In this document: positions 53,401 through 63,993 of the stretch, piece after piece
Numbering within the stretch: the first letter of the stretch is position 1
How the letters are laid out: every line of letters starts with the position of its first letter
DNA from: Bacteroidota bacterium
GTDB lineage: Bacteria > Bacteroidota > Bacteroidia > J057 > JADKCL01
Assembly (NCBI GenBank): GCA_016718825.1
Contig: JADKCL010000038.1
Coordinates: 1 to 64,000 of the forward strand
Direction: 5' to 3'
DNA length: 64,000 nucleotides
Translations under genes and position numbers: made by a program
Notes under the pieces: generated by a model
The model's input: only the letters and a program-made list of their open reading frames with translations
Told to the model about the DNA's origin: nothing
Database searches by the model: none

Positions 53401-56360
53401 TAGAAATGGACGTACACATGTGCGGGCGCTTCCATGCGCAGGAGGCGTTTGAACAGGCGCCTGAAATCCATTTCGGCAAATCTCCCGGCCCAGTTGGGCA
53501 GCACGACACTGATTCTGAACGAATACGGATCTTCGATATTGAGGGCCTTGCAGTTACTCAGGATGCGCACCGGCAAGGTGGGGTCGCCATTGGCGCGTGG
53601 CCTGAGCAGGATGTGCTCTATGATGTGCAGGTTTTCAATGCTGTACAGTTCCAGAAGGTAAGCGCCCAATGCGGCAATGCATTCAGTTGCCGAGCCGAAG
53701 CTGGACAAATATCCTGCATCAACAATGCCGATGGCCGATGTTGGAACGGTTACATCCGACCGCAATTCCCAAAAACCGCCGTTCAATACCCAATTGGCCG
53801 CATCCTGACTAAGCGGGAAAGCCAATGCGAGGTCGGATTGAAGCATCGCCTTGGTTGCTTGGAAACTGCCGGGAACCGAAACGAAAGCAGGCAACGTTCC
53901 CGTATCATCCATCAGTTCAAACGTCCATTGGTTGGGAGACAATTCGGAGAATGTAAACCGCTCAAAAGGGTTGATATATTCCCGTTCCACCTTTGGAAGG
54001 CCTGTGAGATAGACCATCCGCTTTTTGAGTCCCTCTACTTGCAAATTGTTGAGCGCAAAATAGCTGTCCGGGACAAATCCTGCGGAGAGGGGCAGTTGGT
54101 AGTTGAAGGCAGTTCCCCGGTCGTTGCTGTGACCGCGACGCCGATCGGTTGCATTGGGATCACAGGCAAGTGAATCCGTGGCATAATTGCGCAGGAAACG
54201 GGATTGATCCGCGATCAACTTGCTGTATTGGTCTGCCTCCGGAATTTTTTTGCTGAAAACGTAGGCGGCGTACTCGCTGAAGGATTCGTTGAACCTTGCG
54301 AGTAGATGATTGAGGAAACGATGGCGCCTGTCTTGAAATCCATCTTGGTTTTCTGCCAATGCATTGACCTTGTTCAAAATGTGATCCGGGTCGCTTGAGG
54401 GCAGGTTGACATAATCGCCATATTGTGCATCGGTCAAGCCCGTGGCATCGACAATCAGCTCCTTCACCCGCGGAACATCAAACAAAGCCTGCGTGAAATA
54501 TGTGCGGTTGATACTGTCTGAATAGGAAAAGAGCAGACGAACGTTGGCTAGCTGCGAATGGAAATTGGCCAACAATTGCTCGAAAAACAAGAGATAAGCC
54601 TTGAGCTGTTTGGCCTGCGCCATCCTCAAAGCAGGTTCGTCAGGCGCCAATCCTTCCAAGCCAATGGCAAAGTTGGCCGGAAATTCATGCTGAATCGAAT
54701 AGTATTCTTCGAGGTTGGTGTAATCGTTGGTTGGAATGTCAAAATCTCCCCGCCCGGCATTGCCATTGAGGTGCTCCAATGCTTTGAGTTCGGAGAGATA
54801 GTTTAAGGCCTTTTGACGATCGGGTTCTTCGAATTTTCCCCCGCCGCAATCGATGCGAACATTGGAGAAGTTGTAGTTCAGCTTGGGCAAAAACCGCTCC
54901 GGCTGCACCAAACAGAGACATTCCGTGCGGCGAGATTCTTGGAGGAGACCTTGCAAATACCGCGACAGGGAAATACTTTGGACATCTTCCACGCCGGGAA
55001 TTTTCATGAATTCCTGCAGAAGGTCAGAGGTGTAGAGAATTTCACGTCGTTGCGTGAATTGGGCTTCATTGCTGTCAATGAAGCCATTGCAAAGCCACGG
55101 CCCTTCAAAAATTTCCTCCGGCCGGTAGCCTTTGTCCAACATTTCCCGCAAGGAATAGGACCTGATGGCTGGCGAAAGATAGTTTTCAGTCGCATGATAA
55201 ACCTTCGCCAAAATTGCGTCGCAGTCGGCACCGGAAGCGACAACAAGCTCCAATTCCAAGCCGATTTCCTGCAAACTCATCGGATACACATGGTCAAAGT
55301 CTTCGCAAAGGTTGCGATGCTCTGCCAAGGCGATCCGCGCATCCTCCAAAAATCCCTTGATCAATGCGCGCTTTCGCAAGAAATTCAGAATCAATTGGAC
55401 GATTTCCTGTTGGTCGTCAAAGTCCCCGCCATCGTAGGCTGCCATTCCATAAGTGGGCGCGACGCCAATGCTTGTATCCAGAAATTCGTCTTTGAGCCTG
55501 GCAATGAACTCGTTGTAGTTGAGTACAAATTCCTGTCCTGAAATCACCTTGAGGGTCATTGGCAATTCGACAGCACGTTCATTGGGATTGACTTCCAAAG
55601 TGAATTCAAAAACATAGGGCTGCAAGGGTGCTTCCGTGAGTAGCCCGTCCTTCAATCGAAGCTCAAAAACGTTGCCTCCGCCCGGTGTGGAGGAAAGCAC
55701 TTGGGTATAAATGGCATCAAACTCGTCTGAAATCTCTTCCCAGACGGGAAACTCGATTTCCACTTCAAAAGGCTTTTCCTCGATTTGCCCGATCGGTTTG
55801 ATCCAAAAGGTGGTAGCCAAGGAATTGTCGTTCAGATCACCAAAATCGGGATGGACATCAAATTGCAGGAAGACATTGTAAAGCCCTTTGATGTCGATTT
55901 TTTGGGTGGTCGCCGTCGCGGTATGCACAAAATGTGGCTTACCCGGGCTAGGGGGGAATTCAAGAAACAGCTCCGGAACAGGTCCGTTGGGGCTTTCTAC
56001 CTTTTCGAGCCAGGCATTGCGGATTCCGCCGAGGTCGATCAGCAGTTTGCGATAATCGGTGATCGTCAGTGGTGCATTGCTCGCCACTTGTGCAAGCGTG
56101 AAAAAATCATTGAGCACTGTGCTCCCGGGGGAAGGCTCGATGATTGTTCCGATCTCAAAATCAGTGCGGTAGCCAAGATCGGTGATGGCATAACAAAGCA
56201 CCTCCAAGATGGTGATGCCGGGGTCATGGGCATTGTAGTCGGTCCATATTTTGCCCGACAAAGCTGTAATGTGCTTCAGGCCTTCCAAGTAAAGACTTTG
56301 GTAGTCCATGCTTGGATCAGGTGCCAATGGCCGCGAAATGGAGGATGTAGCGTCTGCCAT
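50470..56360 (-). CDS. Giant second baseplate protein with C-terminal Ig-like repeats (Afp12-like; one frame break)
   Basis: As written there are two frames, 52638-56360 (1240 residues) and 50470-52647 (725). A single Ig-like unit spans the break: INGTIAVGVP in the first and MLLIVGTFVVQVNLMDDDGGETLLTV in the second, the same 'dp..L..G.+ .V.+.L.DD.GG' pattern as other units. So I give one protein of about 1960 residues lacking a base near 52645. The N-terminus has the baseplate motif DYNAHDPGITILEVL (residues 41-55). From about residue 1120 there are at least six Ig-like/cadherin-like units with 'VDQ' linkers. A C-terminal helical tail ends FDLIQQQNSRIL. Two real, coupled genes cannot be excluded. 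Confidence 0.85.
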
Positions 56361-56368
56361 ATTCTTTT

Positions 56369-59300
56369 TCAGTTCATGAACTGTTGCGCACTTTCATAAG
56401 TGATGTCATTGCAGCAGGAACTTGCTGCCTCCATTGCTTGTACCTCGGGCAGACAATGCAGACAGTCTGCATCTACTCCCGTGATGTCGTGAACCAGCGA
56501 GGTCACCAAAATCGACCTCCCCGTGGTAGCTACAGCGTCGACGACGCCTTCAAGCAATCCGTTTTTGGTCGATTGATCCATCCGGAAATTGATCACGAAA
56601 TCGACATACTCCTGTTGCTCAATAAATTGAATGATATGGGACCGGTGAATATGACCACCAAAGACGATTTCCTCCGCGTGATCAAATGCCCATGGGGACA
56701 GGAACTGCTGGATGGCCTTTTCCAATTCGGCGGTGTAGAATCCTGGATCCTTGCCGGTTACAAATCCGACATTGCAGGTGATTTTGATCTCCTCATAAAT
56801 GGGATTCGTGACCCTGAAATTCACCCAAGGCGACACGTGGGCGCGTAGAAAGGTGTCAATTTGCTTCAGAACCCTGATCGATGCTTTGGGCTCGAAGGGA
56901 TTCATTCCATTCACATTGCGCATATCTGGAATACAAACCACTGTCACATGGCCCGGCGAAATTTCCCAGTCGCTGCCGCTGAGGTAGGCGGATTGCGACT
57001 CGGTATGGTTCAAGCACTTGACCTTGTAAATCGAAGGAAACTCCTCCAAAACCATCCGCTCGTAGTCCCAAATATTGATGGAGCGCTGTTTATGCCGCAG
57101 TCTTTCGCTCACGCGGGTGAGAAAAGCATCGTCTTGTTCGGGTAGTTTTCCACCAAAACTTCCGTAGGGTTGCGTCACGGACTTTACTTTAGGGTCGGTG
57201 ACTTTTAATGCTTTGATCGTCCCGTTGGGCAAGGCTTTTTCCAAATGGGAAACTTCATTATCATCGTTGACAAACTGCACGACGACTGCCTGCGCGATCA
57301 CTTCGATTCCCTTGAGGTAGGCCGGCGTTCCGCGATGAATCTTGGCCCTGAGCCAATGTTTCTGACCATCATGGCATGTATTTCCAAGATTGATGTCTGC
57401 ATCCAACTCAAACCGAATCACACCGGAGGCGATCATGCCGTCGGTGGTATCCACGAGGATTTTGCGGGAAGGCAACGACTGCCACTGATTTTCTACCAAA
57501 ATGCTCCAATCCAGTGGTTCACGGTCCAATTCCGGATCGGCGCTTCCTTCTGCCAATTGGAACAACACCGACAAAGTGCTGGGAGGGATCAAACCTTCGA
57601 TGCCAATGTACAAATAGCCCTCATCTGTAAATTGCGGCACCAAATAACCCTTGGCGCCCGACTCCCAGAGATAGGGATGCTCAGGCGTATGGCCAAAAGG
57701 ATGCAAATGAAAAAACTGTTCCACACGGTTCTCCCACGCTTCCTTGGTAGCGGCAGTCGCACTGAGATCCAATACTGCCTTGCTGGTATAGCTGATTTTC
57801 AGTTCCTTGATGACGGGGGTATAAGGTTCGCCGGGAAAACTGGGCACCTCTGGGTTTGCATCGACTCGACCTGCGCGCATGGCCTCCGCAACGTAAAGAT
57901 CTCGGTAATATTTGTGCCCGAATGCAATCGACGGTGTGGCCAATTCCATTCGCAGGAATCCCCGCGGCGTATTGCTTTCCAATCGATTGGGTTCGGTCAA
58001 ATCCAAATCCCGTGCAAACTTGCTGAGCTCGGCGCCTGAAAAGGTAATGATTGACGGCAATTTTGCTCCCTGATCGGTGGTACCTTTCTTGGAAAACAAG
58101 CAGCGGCGCTGCGTGGAGGTCAAGGGAACCCAAACGCCTTCATAGAGCAGCGAAAAATCCGCTGTCCAATGTTGGTTTTTGAATTTGAATTCGGTGGAGT
58201 TTTGGCCGGGCCCTTTTCCATGTCCTTTGTCTTCTGCTACTTTGTCCGGCTCGTATTTGCCTATTTTTCCCTTGCCGGTCGATTTTTCCTCGGCAGTCTC
58301 CTTCGAGAAGGAGAACTTTTTTTCCGTGCCAGGCGATTCGGACATTGCTGCATCCACTTCGGCGTAGGCAGGAGCTGAATCCGGAGCCGTATTGTAGGAA
58401 ACAGCGGGGGCGGTCGCAGGAGAATAAATGCCAGGTCCCGGCACGTAATTCACGGCAGAGAAGGTCATACTACGGTCCGCTGCCAAGAGCAGCGATTCGT
58501 ATTGGGTATAATGGGATGCCAAATCTTCCGGCGGATCTTGCCAAGTGATTTCGAAGCTTACCATGTCGAGCTGCTTGCCAAAGATTTCCTGGGCGCCGAC
58601 GTACAGGCGAGAACCGACAACGGGCAAGGCACCAAAAGGATAAAAGGGCTTGTTGTTTTTCAAGCGGCCACCATCATTTTCAAGGACGAAGGCAGTCATG
58701 CCCGTAGCTGTAACTTTTAGCCGGATTTTTGTCGGATTCAACAACGCCAAGTATTCGTAGGCAGAAATGGTCAGATCCACTGCCATCCAAAGCGATGGAT
58801 ACTGTTTCGGGCTGTTGTTGATCGGTACCGGACTGCCAAGTGCTTGGTAGAGAGTATCTTCAAGCCAAACATTGGTGCCGGCGCCATAGACCGTTGCAGC
58901 GTTCCAGGAAATGCTGTTATAAACCGTTGACAGCACCTCCTGAAATGTCTGAACTTGCTCGAAATCAGAGATTTTGGATTTGGATCCGCTCGCAGGGGCC
59001 TTGTAAACCTGCCCTCCAAACAAGCCCAGTCCATTGTAGGAGGCAACCGCAGGATTTGGATTCAATGCCACAATTCCTAGCCCCGAATACGCGTCGGACC
59101 TTCCTTGGTTTACAAACTTCAACACAGGCCAAAGGGTGGACAGGTTGGATTTGTGGATATCCTCTGAATAGGCGACGCAGGCATCCATACCCTCATACAA
59201 GGCAATTTGCATGCTGAGCAGGAGCGTCGTTGCATAATTGATTGCGTTGGCCTCCAAATCGAGGTGATCCTTGACCTCTTGCGCCTGCGTCGCACTTGTG

Positions 59301-60891
59301 ACAATGAAAAGATGCGCAATGGTGGCTGCTTTCCAGCCTTTTGCAGATGTGTATTCGACTTGCAAACCGTGCAAGAGCTCGGCCTCAATGGCTGCCACGG
59401 AATAGGAAGCCTGAATTGTGCCTGTGCGCGCTGCAAAATAGGCGTCCCAATTGCTGCGATCGACTTCAAAAGTCACATGAATCTCCCGCTGACCTTCCTT
59501 CATCACAAACAGGGGAGAGGCAACGAGAAACCCGATTTCTGCCTCCGGCATGGTGCGTTGGTCATCGGCAAATGCCAATTGTGCCTCACCAAACATATTC
59601 CATTGCGGGTTGTCGGCATCCAAGGCTGCGCCCAATCCATCGGTGGAGTTGGCCATCGGAGCGGCAAATATCCCTTCGACCGTTTCAAAGGTCTCCAAAA
59701 CGGGTTCCAAAGTGGTACCTGTGTTGACCGTCAATTCGCTACGTTCCACAAAGACCGTTTGAAGGGAAACGATTTTCGCTTGGTTGATGATCGTTTCCAG
59801 CACCGATGCATAATACCTGGGTTTCCCGAGCTTGTCTTTGCCGCCATTGTGCAAGGTTCCAGCAGGAAGAAGGTGTTGCGGAATACCCTTGCGCAGCTGG
59901 AAGATCATCACGGCCTGGTCACCGACAAGGTCACGCTCCTTGAAGCGCAAAACGTCGCGGTATTCATAGAGCAAATGTTTGCGCCCGAGTTGATTGAGCT
60001 TGTCTTGCGCATGGCGAAACAGCAGCAAAAAAGCGAGAAAAAGCCCGTTTTGCGGGTTGTGCCAGCCAAATTGCGAAAGACTTTGCAAAAGGTATTGATT
60101 TGCAGCCTGCTGCAGGCTCTCCACCATGGCCATCAGGCTGTCGTGGCAGGCTTTGAGCAATTCCATCAATCCGTCCAAGTCATCCGCAGGATCTACCGAA
60201 TTGATATAGGTATAGTCCTCGGAATTGCCCGGCAAGGTCATTGGCATTGAGAGCAATTCCCAATCCGAATTGATCAATTCGTTCCATCCGGTGAAATCTG
60301 CCACGTACCCTGGATAACGGTCAGCTGCCTCCGCATGGGCCGTTTGCAGCTTCTTCAGCATCACCGTGAGCCGCTTGCGGCCATCCGAGACAAGATCCTT
60401 GAAGGAGTATTGCTGCGAATCGTCAAACAGCGTTGAATCCGGGAGCAATTCGATCCATTTGCTCATCAAGGCCGGCGGTGCCAACAAGTCCTTGGTCGGT
60501 GGCCCGGCAAGGGTGATGGTGGCGATAAAACTCTGAAACAGCGATTCCAAGAGCGGAACCAAAGCGGGGTAGTTGACCACCGTATCGAGTTCGGCGTCGG
60601 CCTCGGCAAATTTCTCCGTAAAATAGGACTTGTATTCCCGAAGGTCGGTGAGTAGCGTTTCCGCCAGCAAAAGCTCAAATCCTGTTCAAAGAATTCCAGC
60701 CATCCGCCCACAGTTTGATGCGCGCCATCGTAATACCAGAATTCATTGGACAATTGGCGGGTGAAATTGATGAGCTCGGCATATTCGCGCTCGTCGATTT
60801 GCACATAATCTTCCCGCAGATGCAACGGAAAACGCTGTTTTTGACTCGTGCCGTCGCGGCGTAAAGGATTGGAGCTTTTGCAACATTTCAT
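56369..60891 (-). CDS. Baseplate J/gp6-like protein of the eCIS (Afp11-like; one frame break)
   Basis: The main frame (56369-60670) gives 1433 residues. The C-terminal 300 are clearly baseplate J-like: RLRHKQRSINIWDYERMVLEEFPSIYKVKCLNH, then VTVVCIPDMRN and FLRAHVSPWVNFRVTNPIYEEI. The true start is further right. A frame from 60891 reads MKCCKSSNPLRRDG, then EDYVQIDEREYAELINFTRQL and GGWLEFFEQD, and must join FELLLAETLLTDLREYK by one missing base at about 60680. The joined protein has about 1507 residues. The middle is variable, and Cys-rich segments lie at both ends (MKCCKS; CLHCLPEVQAMEAASSCC). It should form the wedge of the baseplate. It overlaps the gp25 gene by 4 bp. Confidence 0.9.
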
Positions 60892-61313
60892 TTCGTCACC
60901 TCCGTTCCTTCCAAAATGTAAAACGGATGCACAAAATTTCGGCGGTTGTTGGAGGCGACCACCTTGAAGTCCACTTGGATTTCGACCTTGCCTGCGAGGG
61001 TATCCATGTTGATCGTCACATCAAGCGGCGTGATACGGGGCTCATAGAGATTGATCGAATCGATGATATGTTGGCGCAAAACTGCACGTTGGGAACTGTC
61101 CATCGGTTCAAATACCATATCGGGGACTTTGCTGCCGTATTTGCTGCGCAAAACGCGTTCGCCAAGGCTTGTGGTCATCAAAATCTGCAAGCTGCTCATA
61201 ATGTCCTCTTCGTCGGAGAGCATCTCGACACTGCGCTTGGATTTGTTGAAGGTGGGAGGAAAGCCCCAGCCGCTTCCCAAAAATCCTTTTTCCCCTATTT
61301 TTTCAGCTCCCAT
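60888..61313 (-). CDS. gp25-like baseplate protein (Afp9-like)
   Basis: The 141-residue protein matches the GPW/gp25 family: GKGFLGSGWGFPPTF-like start, then VEMLSDEEDIMSSLQILMTTSLGERVLRSKYGSKVPDM and EPRITPLDVTINMDTLAGKVEIQVDF. In contractile systems gp25 forms a baseplate trimer with the sheath-like handshake fold. It lies between the VgrG-like spike gene (20-bp gap) and the large baseplate protein (4-bp overlap). Length is normal. Confidence 0.94.
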   Translation of the reverse strand: MGAEKIGEKGFLGSGWGFPPTFNKSKRSVEMLSDEEDIMSSLQILMTTSLGERVLRSKYGSKVPDMVFEPMDSSQRAVLRQHIIDSINLYEPRITPLDVTINMDTLAGKVEIQVDFKVVASNNRRNFVHPFYILEGTEVTK

Positions 61314-61333
61314 GGTTTCTGATCCTCCCTCGA

Positions 61334-63070
61334 TTAGTTGATTTGTACCAATGCGCCCTTCAGCACGGCCGTCGCTGACGATGAGACTTCAATGCCTGCG
61401 GAACCCTCCGCCTTGAATTGTACACTGGCACTTTGCTCGATGTTCATGCCTTCAACGGTGATGTCACCGGCCGCTTTGATCTTGAGGTCTTTGCCACTTT
61501 CGATCGTAATCCCGTCCTTGCTCATTTCGATGATATTGCTGTTTTCATCTTCGAGCCGGATCAGACCTTCCTTTTCATCGACGGTGATGATTTTCCCTGC
61601 CGGTGTTTCCAGAATCACACTTTTGTCTTCGTCATTGAAGGTCAGCTTCAGGCCTTCGGCGGTGACGATACCTGTTTTTTTGTATTCGTCATTGTCTTCT
61701 ATCGGTGGTTTGTTGGCGTCATTGTTGTGCAAAGAGCCCAGAACAATGGCATGGCGCGGATCCTCGTTCAAAAAGCCCAAGACGACTTCGTCGCCGACTG
61801 CCGGTTGGAAAAACAGGGTATGGCTTGCACCGGCATCGGGCCGGGCAACCCTGCACCAAATTCCATCCTCGGTATCATCTACCATCGGCATTTTAACCTG
61901 CACCCTGAAAAATCCGGCGGGGTCATCCTTGATTTCCTTGACGACACCAATTTGCAACCCGCGCATCGGACCCAGCAATCCGCCGGCAGCGGCTTCCATG
62001 ACTTCGGGATGCAACATCAAATGACTTTCTTCTGAAATGCCGATTTCTACGTCGGAAAGCCAATGGCCACCTTGGACATGATGGCGCACTGCGGCAATGA
62101 AAACTGCACCGTTGAAGGAGGTGCCCAGCCCATCCAAAACCAAGGTTCCTCCCGGCTTCAGGGTTGCGTCCCCGTGCAACTGCACGCGTCCCCGCAACTT
62201 GCTGAGCAGGCTGCGCTGCAATTTCCCGCTGCTCCAGGCAATCAATTCGGTGTCTGCCAATTCGCCTGCGTGACGCAGCCGAAATTCGCCTTCACTGAGG
62301 CTTTCGGCCATTTCGCTTGCCGTGGGTTTGCCGGCTTCCGTTACCTCGGAGGCTGCCGCTGCGCTCGCCTCGACGAGTTCTTGGGTACTATGGTCCCAAG
62401 AGATGGCCGAGCCGGCCTTGAATTGGTCGCGGCTTTCACTTTCAATCTCAAATTCGAAGATATTGTCCCCGAAGGTCGCTTTTGGTGCGCCGGATTCCGT
62501 GACTTTGGGTTTGGCAACGACGACTTTGTCATCGTCGGTATAAACCAACATGCCGTTGGCCTCGGCGCGCAAAACCATAAAGTCCCAATCCGTCAGATTG
62601 TATTGGATCATCCGTTCATGCTCCGTGTCAAATTCGCTGGACACATCTGCAGTGCAGCCGTTGTCGGAGATCAAGGTCTCGATGATGTCGCCGTCTTTTT
62701 TCTCCAGAAAATGCCGTGATTTCCGGATATGGCTCATTTTGACGGCTGCATGTTTGATCTCGAGGACCAAACTTGAGCCGCCGATGGATCTCGCTTTGAT
62801 CTTGTGCCGCACGATGATTCCTTTGAAAACGGGTGCTGCATCGTCAGGGCCATGTCCCAGCTGCAGTTCCAGTTCTTTTCCGGGCGCAAAATTGGGATCG
62901 CTGCTGAGTTTAAATTCCCGCTTTGCCAAGTCGCCGTCGATGAGCACCAATTCGGCAAAGGAGATCGAATTGGCTTGGTGGGTAATGCTCAACGCCAAAA
63001 CGCCGGGATTGTCATAATCCTTGCCGCCTGCCTTGACTTTGATCGTGATTGCGCCACCTGAGGATGCCAT
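61334..63070 (-). CDS. VgrG-like spike protein (Afp8-like)
   Basis: The 578-residue protein combines a gp27-like N-terminal region (ITIKVKAGGKDYDNPGVLALSI, then LGHGPDDAAPVFKGIIVRHK) with a gp5-like OB domain (about 370-450, IGVVKEIKDDPAGFFRVQVKMP, then LFFQPAVGDEVVLGFLNEDP). It ends in a beta-helical needle with repeated 'dg.+I.sgkd+kikA.Gd+++' strands ending GALVQIN. It would form the trimeric spike that pierces the target. There is no C-terminal enzymatic extension, so it is not an evolved VgrG. It follows the LysM protein by 15 bp. Confidence 0.95.
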   Translation of the reverse strand: MASSGGAITIKVKAGGKDYDNPGVLALSITHQANSISFAELVLIDGDLAKREFKLSSDPNFAPGKELELQLGHGPDDAAPVFKGIIVRHKIKARSIGGSSLVLEIKHAAVKMSHIRKSRHFLEKKDGDIIETLISDNGCTADVSSEFDTEHERMIQYNLTDWDFMVLRAEANGMLVYTDDDKVVVAKPKVTESGAPKATFGDNIFEFEIESESRDQFKAGSAISWDHSTQELVEASAAAASEVTEAGKPTASEMAESLSEGEFRLRHAGELADTELIAWSSGKLQRSLLSKLRGRVQLHGDATLKPGGTLVLDGLGTSFNGAVFIAAVRHHVQGGHWLSDVEIGISEESHLMLHPEVMEAAAGGLLGPMRGLQIGVVKEIKDDPAGFFRVQVKMPMVDDTEDGIWCRVARPDAGASHTLFFQPAVGDEVVLGFLNEDPRHAIVLGSLHNNDANKPPIEDNDEYKKTGIVTAEGLKLTFNDEDKSVILETPAGKIITVDEKEGLIRLEDENSNIIEMSKDGITIESGKDLKIKAAGDITVEGMNIEQSASVQFKAEGSAGIEVSSSATAVLKGALVQIN

Positions 63071-63085
63071 GGTACACTTTCCCGT

Positions 63086-63817
63086 TTAAGATTTAGCCGA
63101 AACCAAGGGTGGAAAAAGCACCTGCGTACCAGGTTCCAAATTGCGGTAGTTGGTAAACCCGTTGTAGCGGGCAACTTCGAGGTAGAGGGTGGCATCCCCA
63201 TAAATCCGTTCGCACATCAAAGGGAGCCGGTCGCCTTGTTTCACGATGCGCACGTGCGTCATGTCAGGCGAACCCGATTTTTCGCCTGCTTTGCGCAATT
63301 CCTCGTAAGAATACTCCTTGAAGGAACAGGAGATTTTAGCGCGCAGGGGATCGCCGGATGGCTTGAAGAGATCATAGGTGATATTGGAGGAGACAAGCAC
63401 GCATCTTGCGGCGGCGGTTTTGCCCCAGACCAGCATCAGGTAATTGCCTCGGTGAGTGCTTCCTTCAAATCCGTAGGCCACTTTCAGAAATTCGGCGACC
63501 ATGTCGGCGACACTTTTCGGAGCATCCTTGTATTTGTTGGGAATTGAGCCTCCAGTTCCGTCCAGAAGCAACTCAAAGGCATAAGTCGTAGCCTCGTAAC
63601 CGTTGTACCGCATCTCCCGCTTGGTGGCACCTTTGGGATCGGTTTCGTCATATTTCAAGGCATACGATGCCTGAAACGAAGCCGGGTTGTAATAGGCCTC
63701 AAACGTCGAAGCGGCAGTTCCCGATTGCTCGGGATCGGGAAATGCGTCGATCCGGAGCTTCGTCAGTTCGCCACTTTGGTTGCCGGCACCTGCAATTATG
63801 CTGGAGAGTCCACTCAT
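63086..63817 (-). CDS. LysM-containing tube/baseplate adaptor (Afp7-like)
   Basis: The 243-residue protein has the CIS adaptor N-terminal domain (LTKLRIDAFPDPEQSG, then YNPASFQASYALKYDETDPKG and TYAFELLLDGTG) followed by a LysM module (about 195-238: VKQGDRLPLMCERIYGDATLYLEVARYNGFTNYRNLEPG). In eCIS and related particles this protein joins the inner tube to the spike. It overlaps the upstream DUF5908 gene by 4 bp (ATGA), so translation is coupled. Confidence 0.94.
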   Translation of the reverse strand: MSGLSSIIAGAGNQSGELTKLRIDAFPDPEQSGTAASTFEAYYNPASFQASYALKYDETDPKGATKREMRYNGYEATTYAFELLLDGTGGSIPNKYKDAPKSVADMVAEFLKVAYGFEGSTHRGNYLMLVWGKTAAARCVLVSSNITYDLFKPSGDPLRAKISCSFKEYSYEELRKAGEKSGSPDMTHVRIVKQGDRLPLMCERIYGDATLYLEVARYNGFTNYRNLEPGTQVLFPPLVSAKS

Positions 63818-63993
63818 CGCCGTGTTTGCATTTTGAGCGTTTTCAATACCTCATCGACGCAGGCTTGAATGATCTCCGCCTTGAGCTGCGCATCGTGCTG
63901 CGAGGCGGTAGCCGGAGATGCAGTCGCAGTGGGAGTGGAGGTTTTTTCCTCCACGGTGGCGGTGACCACTAATTCTCTGATTTGAATTGGCAT
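63814..63993 (-). CDS. DUF5908-like small eCIS protein
   Basis: A 59-residue frame (MPIQIRELVVTATVEEK, then a Thr/Pro/Ala linker, then LKAEIIQACVDEVLKTLKMQ) matches the DUF5908 family, tiny proteins encoded in Bacteroidota eCIS operons just before the LysM gene. The pattern is an initial strand, a variable linker and a C-terminal amphipathic helix. Its stop overlaps the LysM start. The role is unknown. The seven bases to the window edge are non-coding here. Confidence 0.85.
   Translation of the reverse strand: MPIQIRELVVTATVEEKTSTPTATASPATASQHDAQLKAEIIQACVDEVLKTLKMQTRR

Noticed and set aside
59207..60250. Plus-strand open frame of 347 codons
   Set aside because: Antisense to the baseplate J gene; composition is not protein-like.
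45596..63993. Type VI secretion system or prophage
   Set aside because: DUF5908 and CIS_TMP proteins and the gene order fit eCIS; no TssJLM, capsid, terminase or integrase gene was seen in the window.
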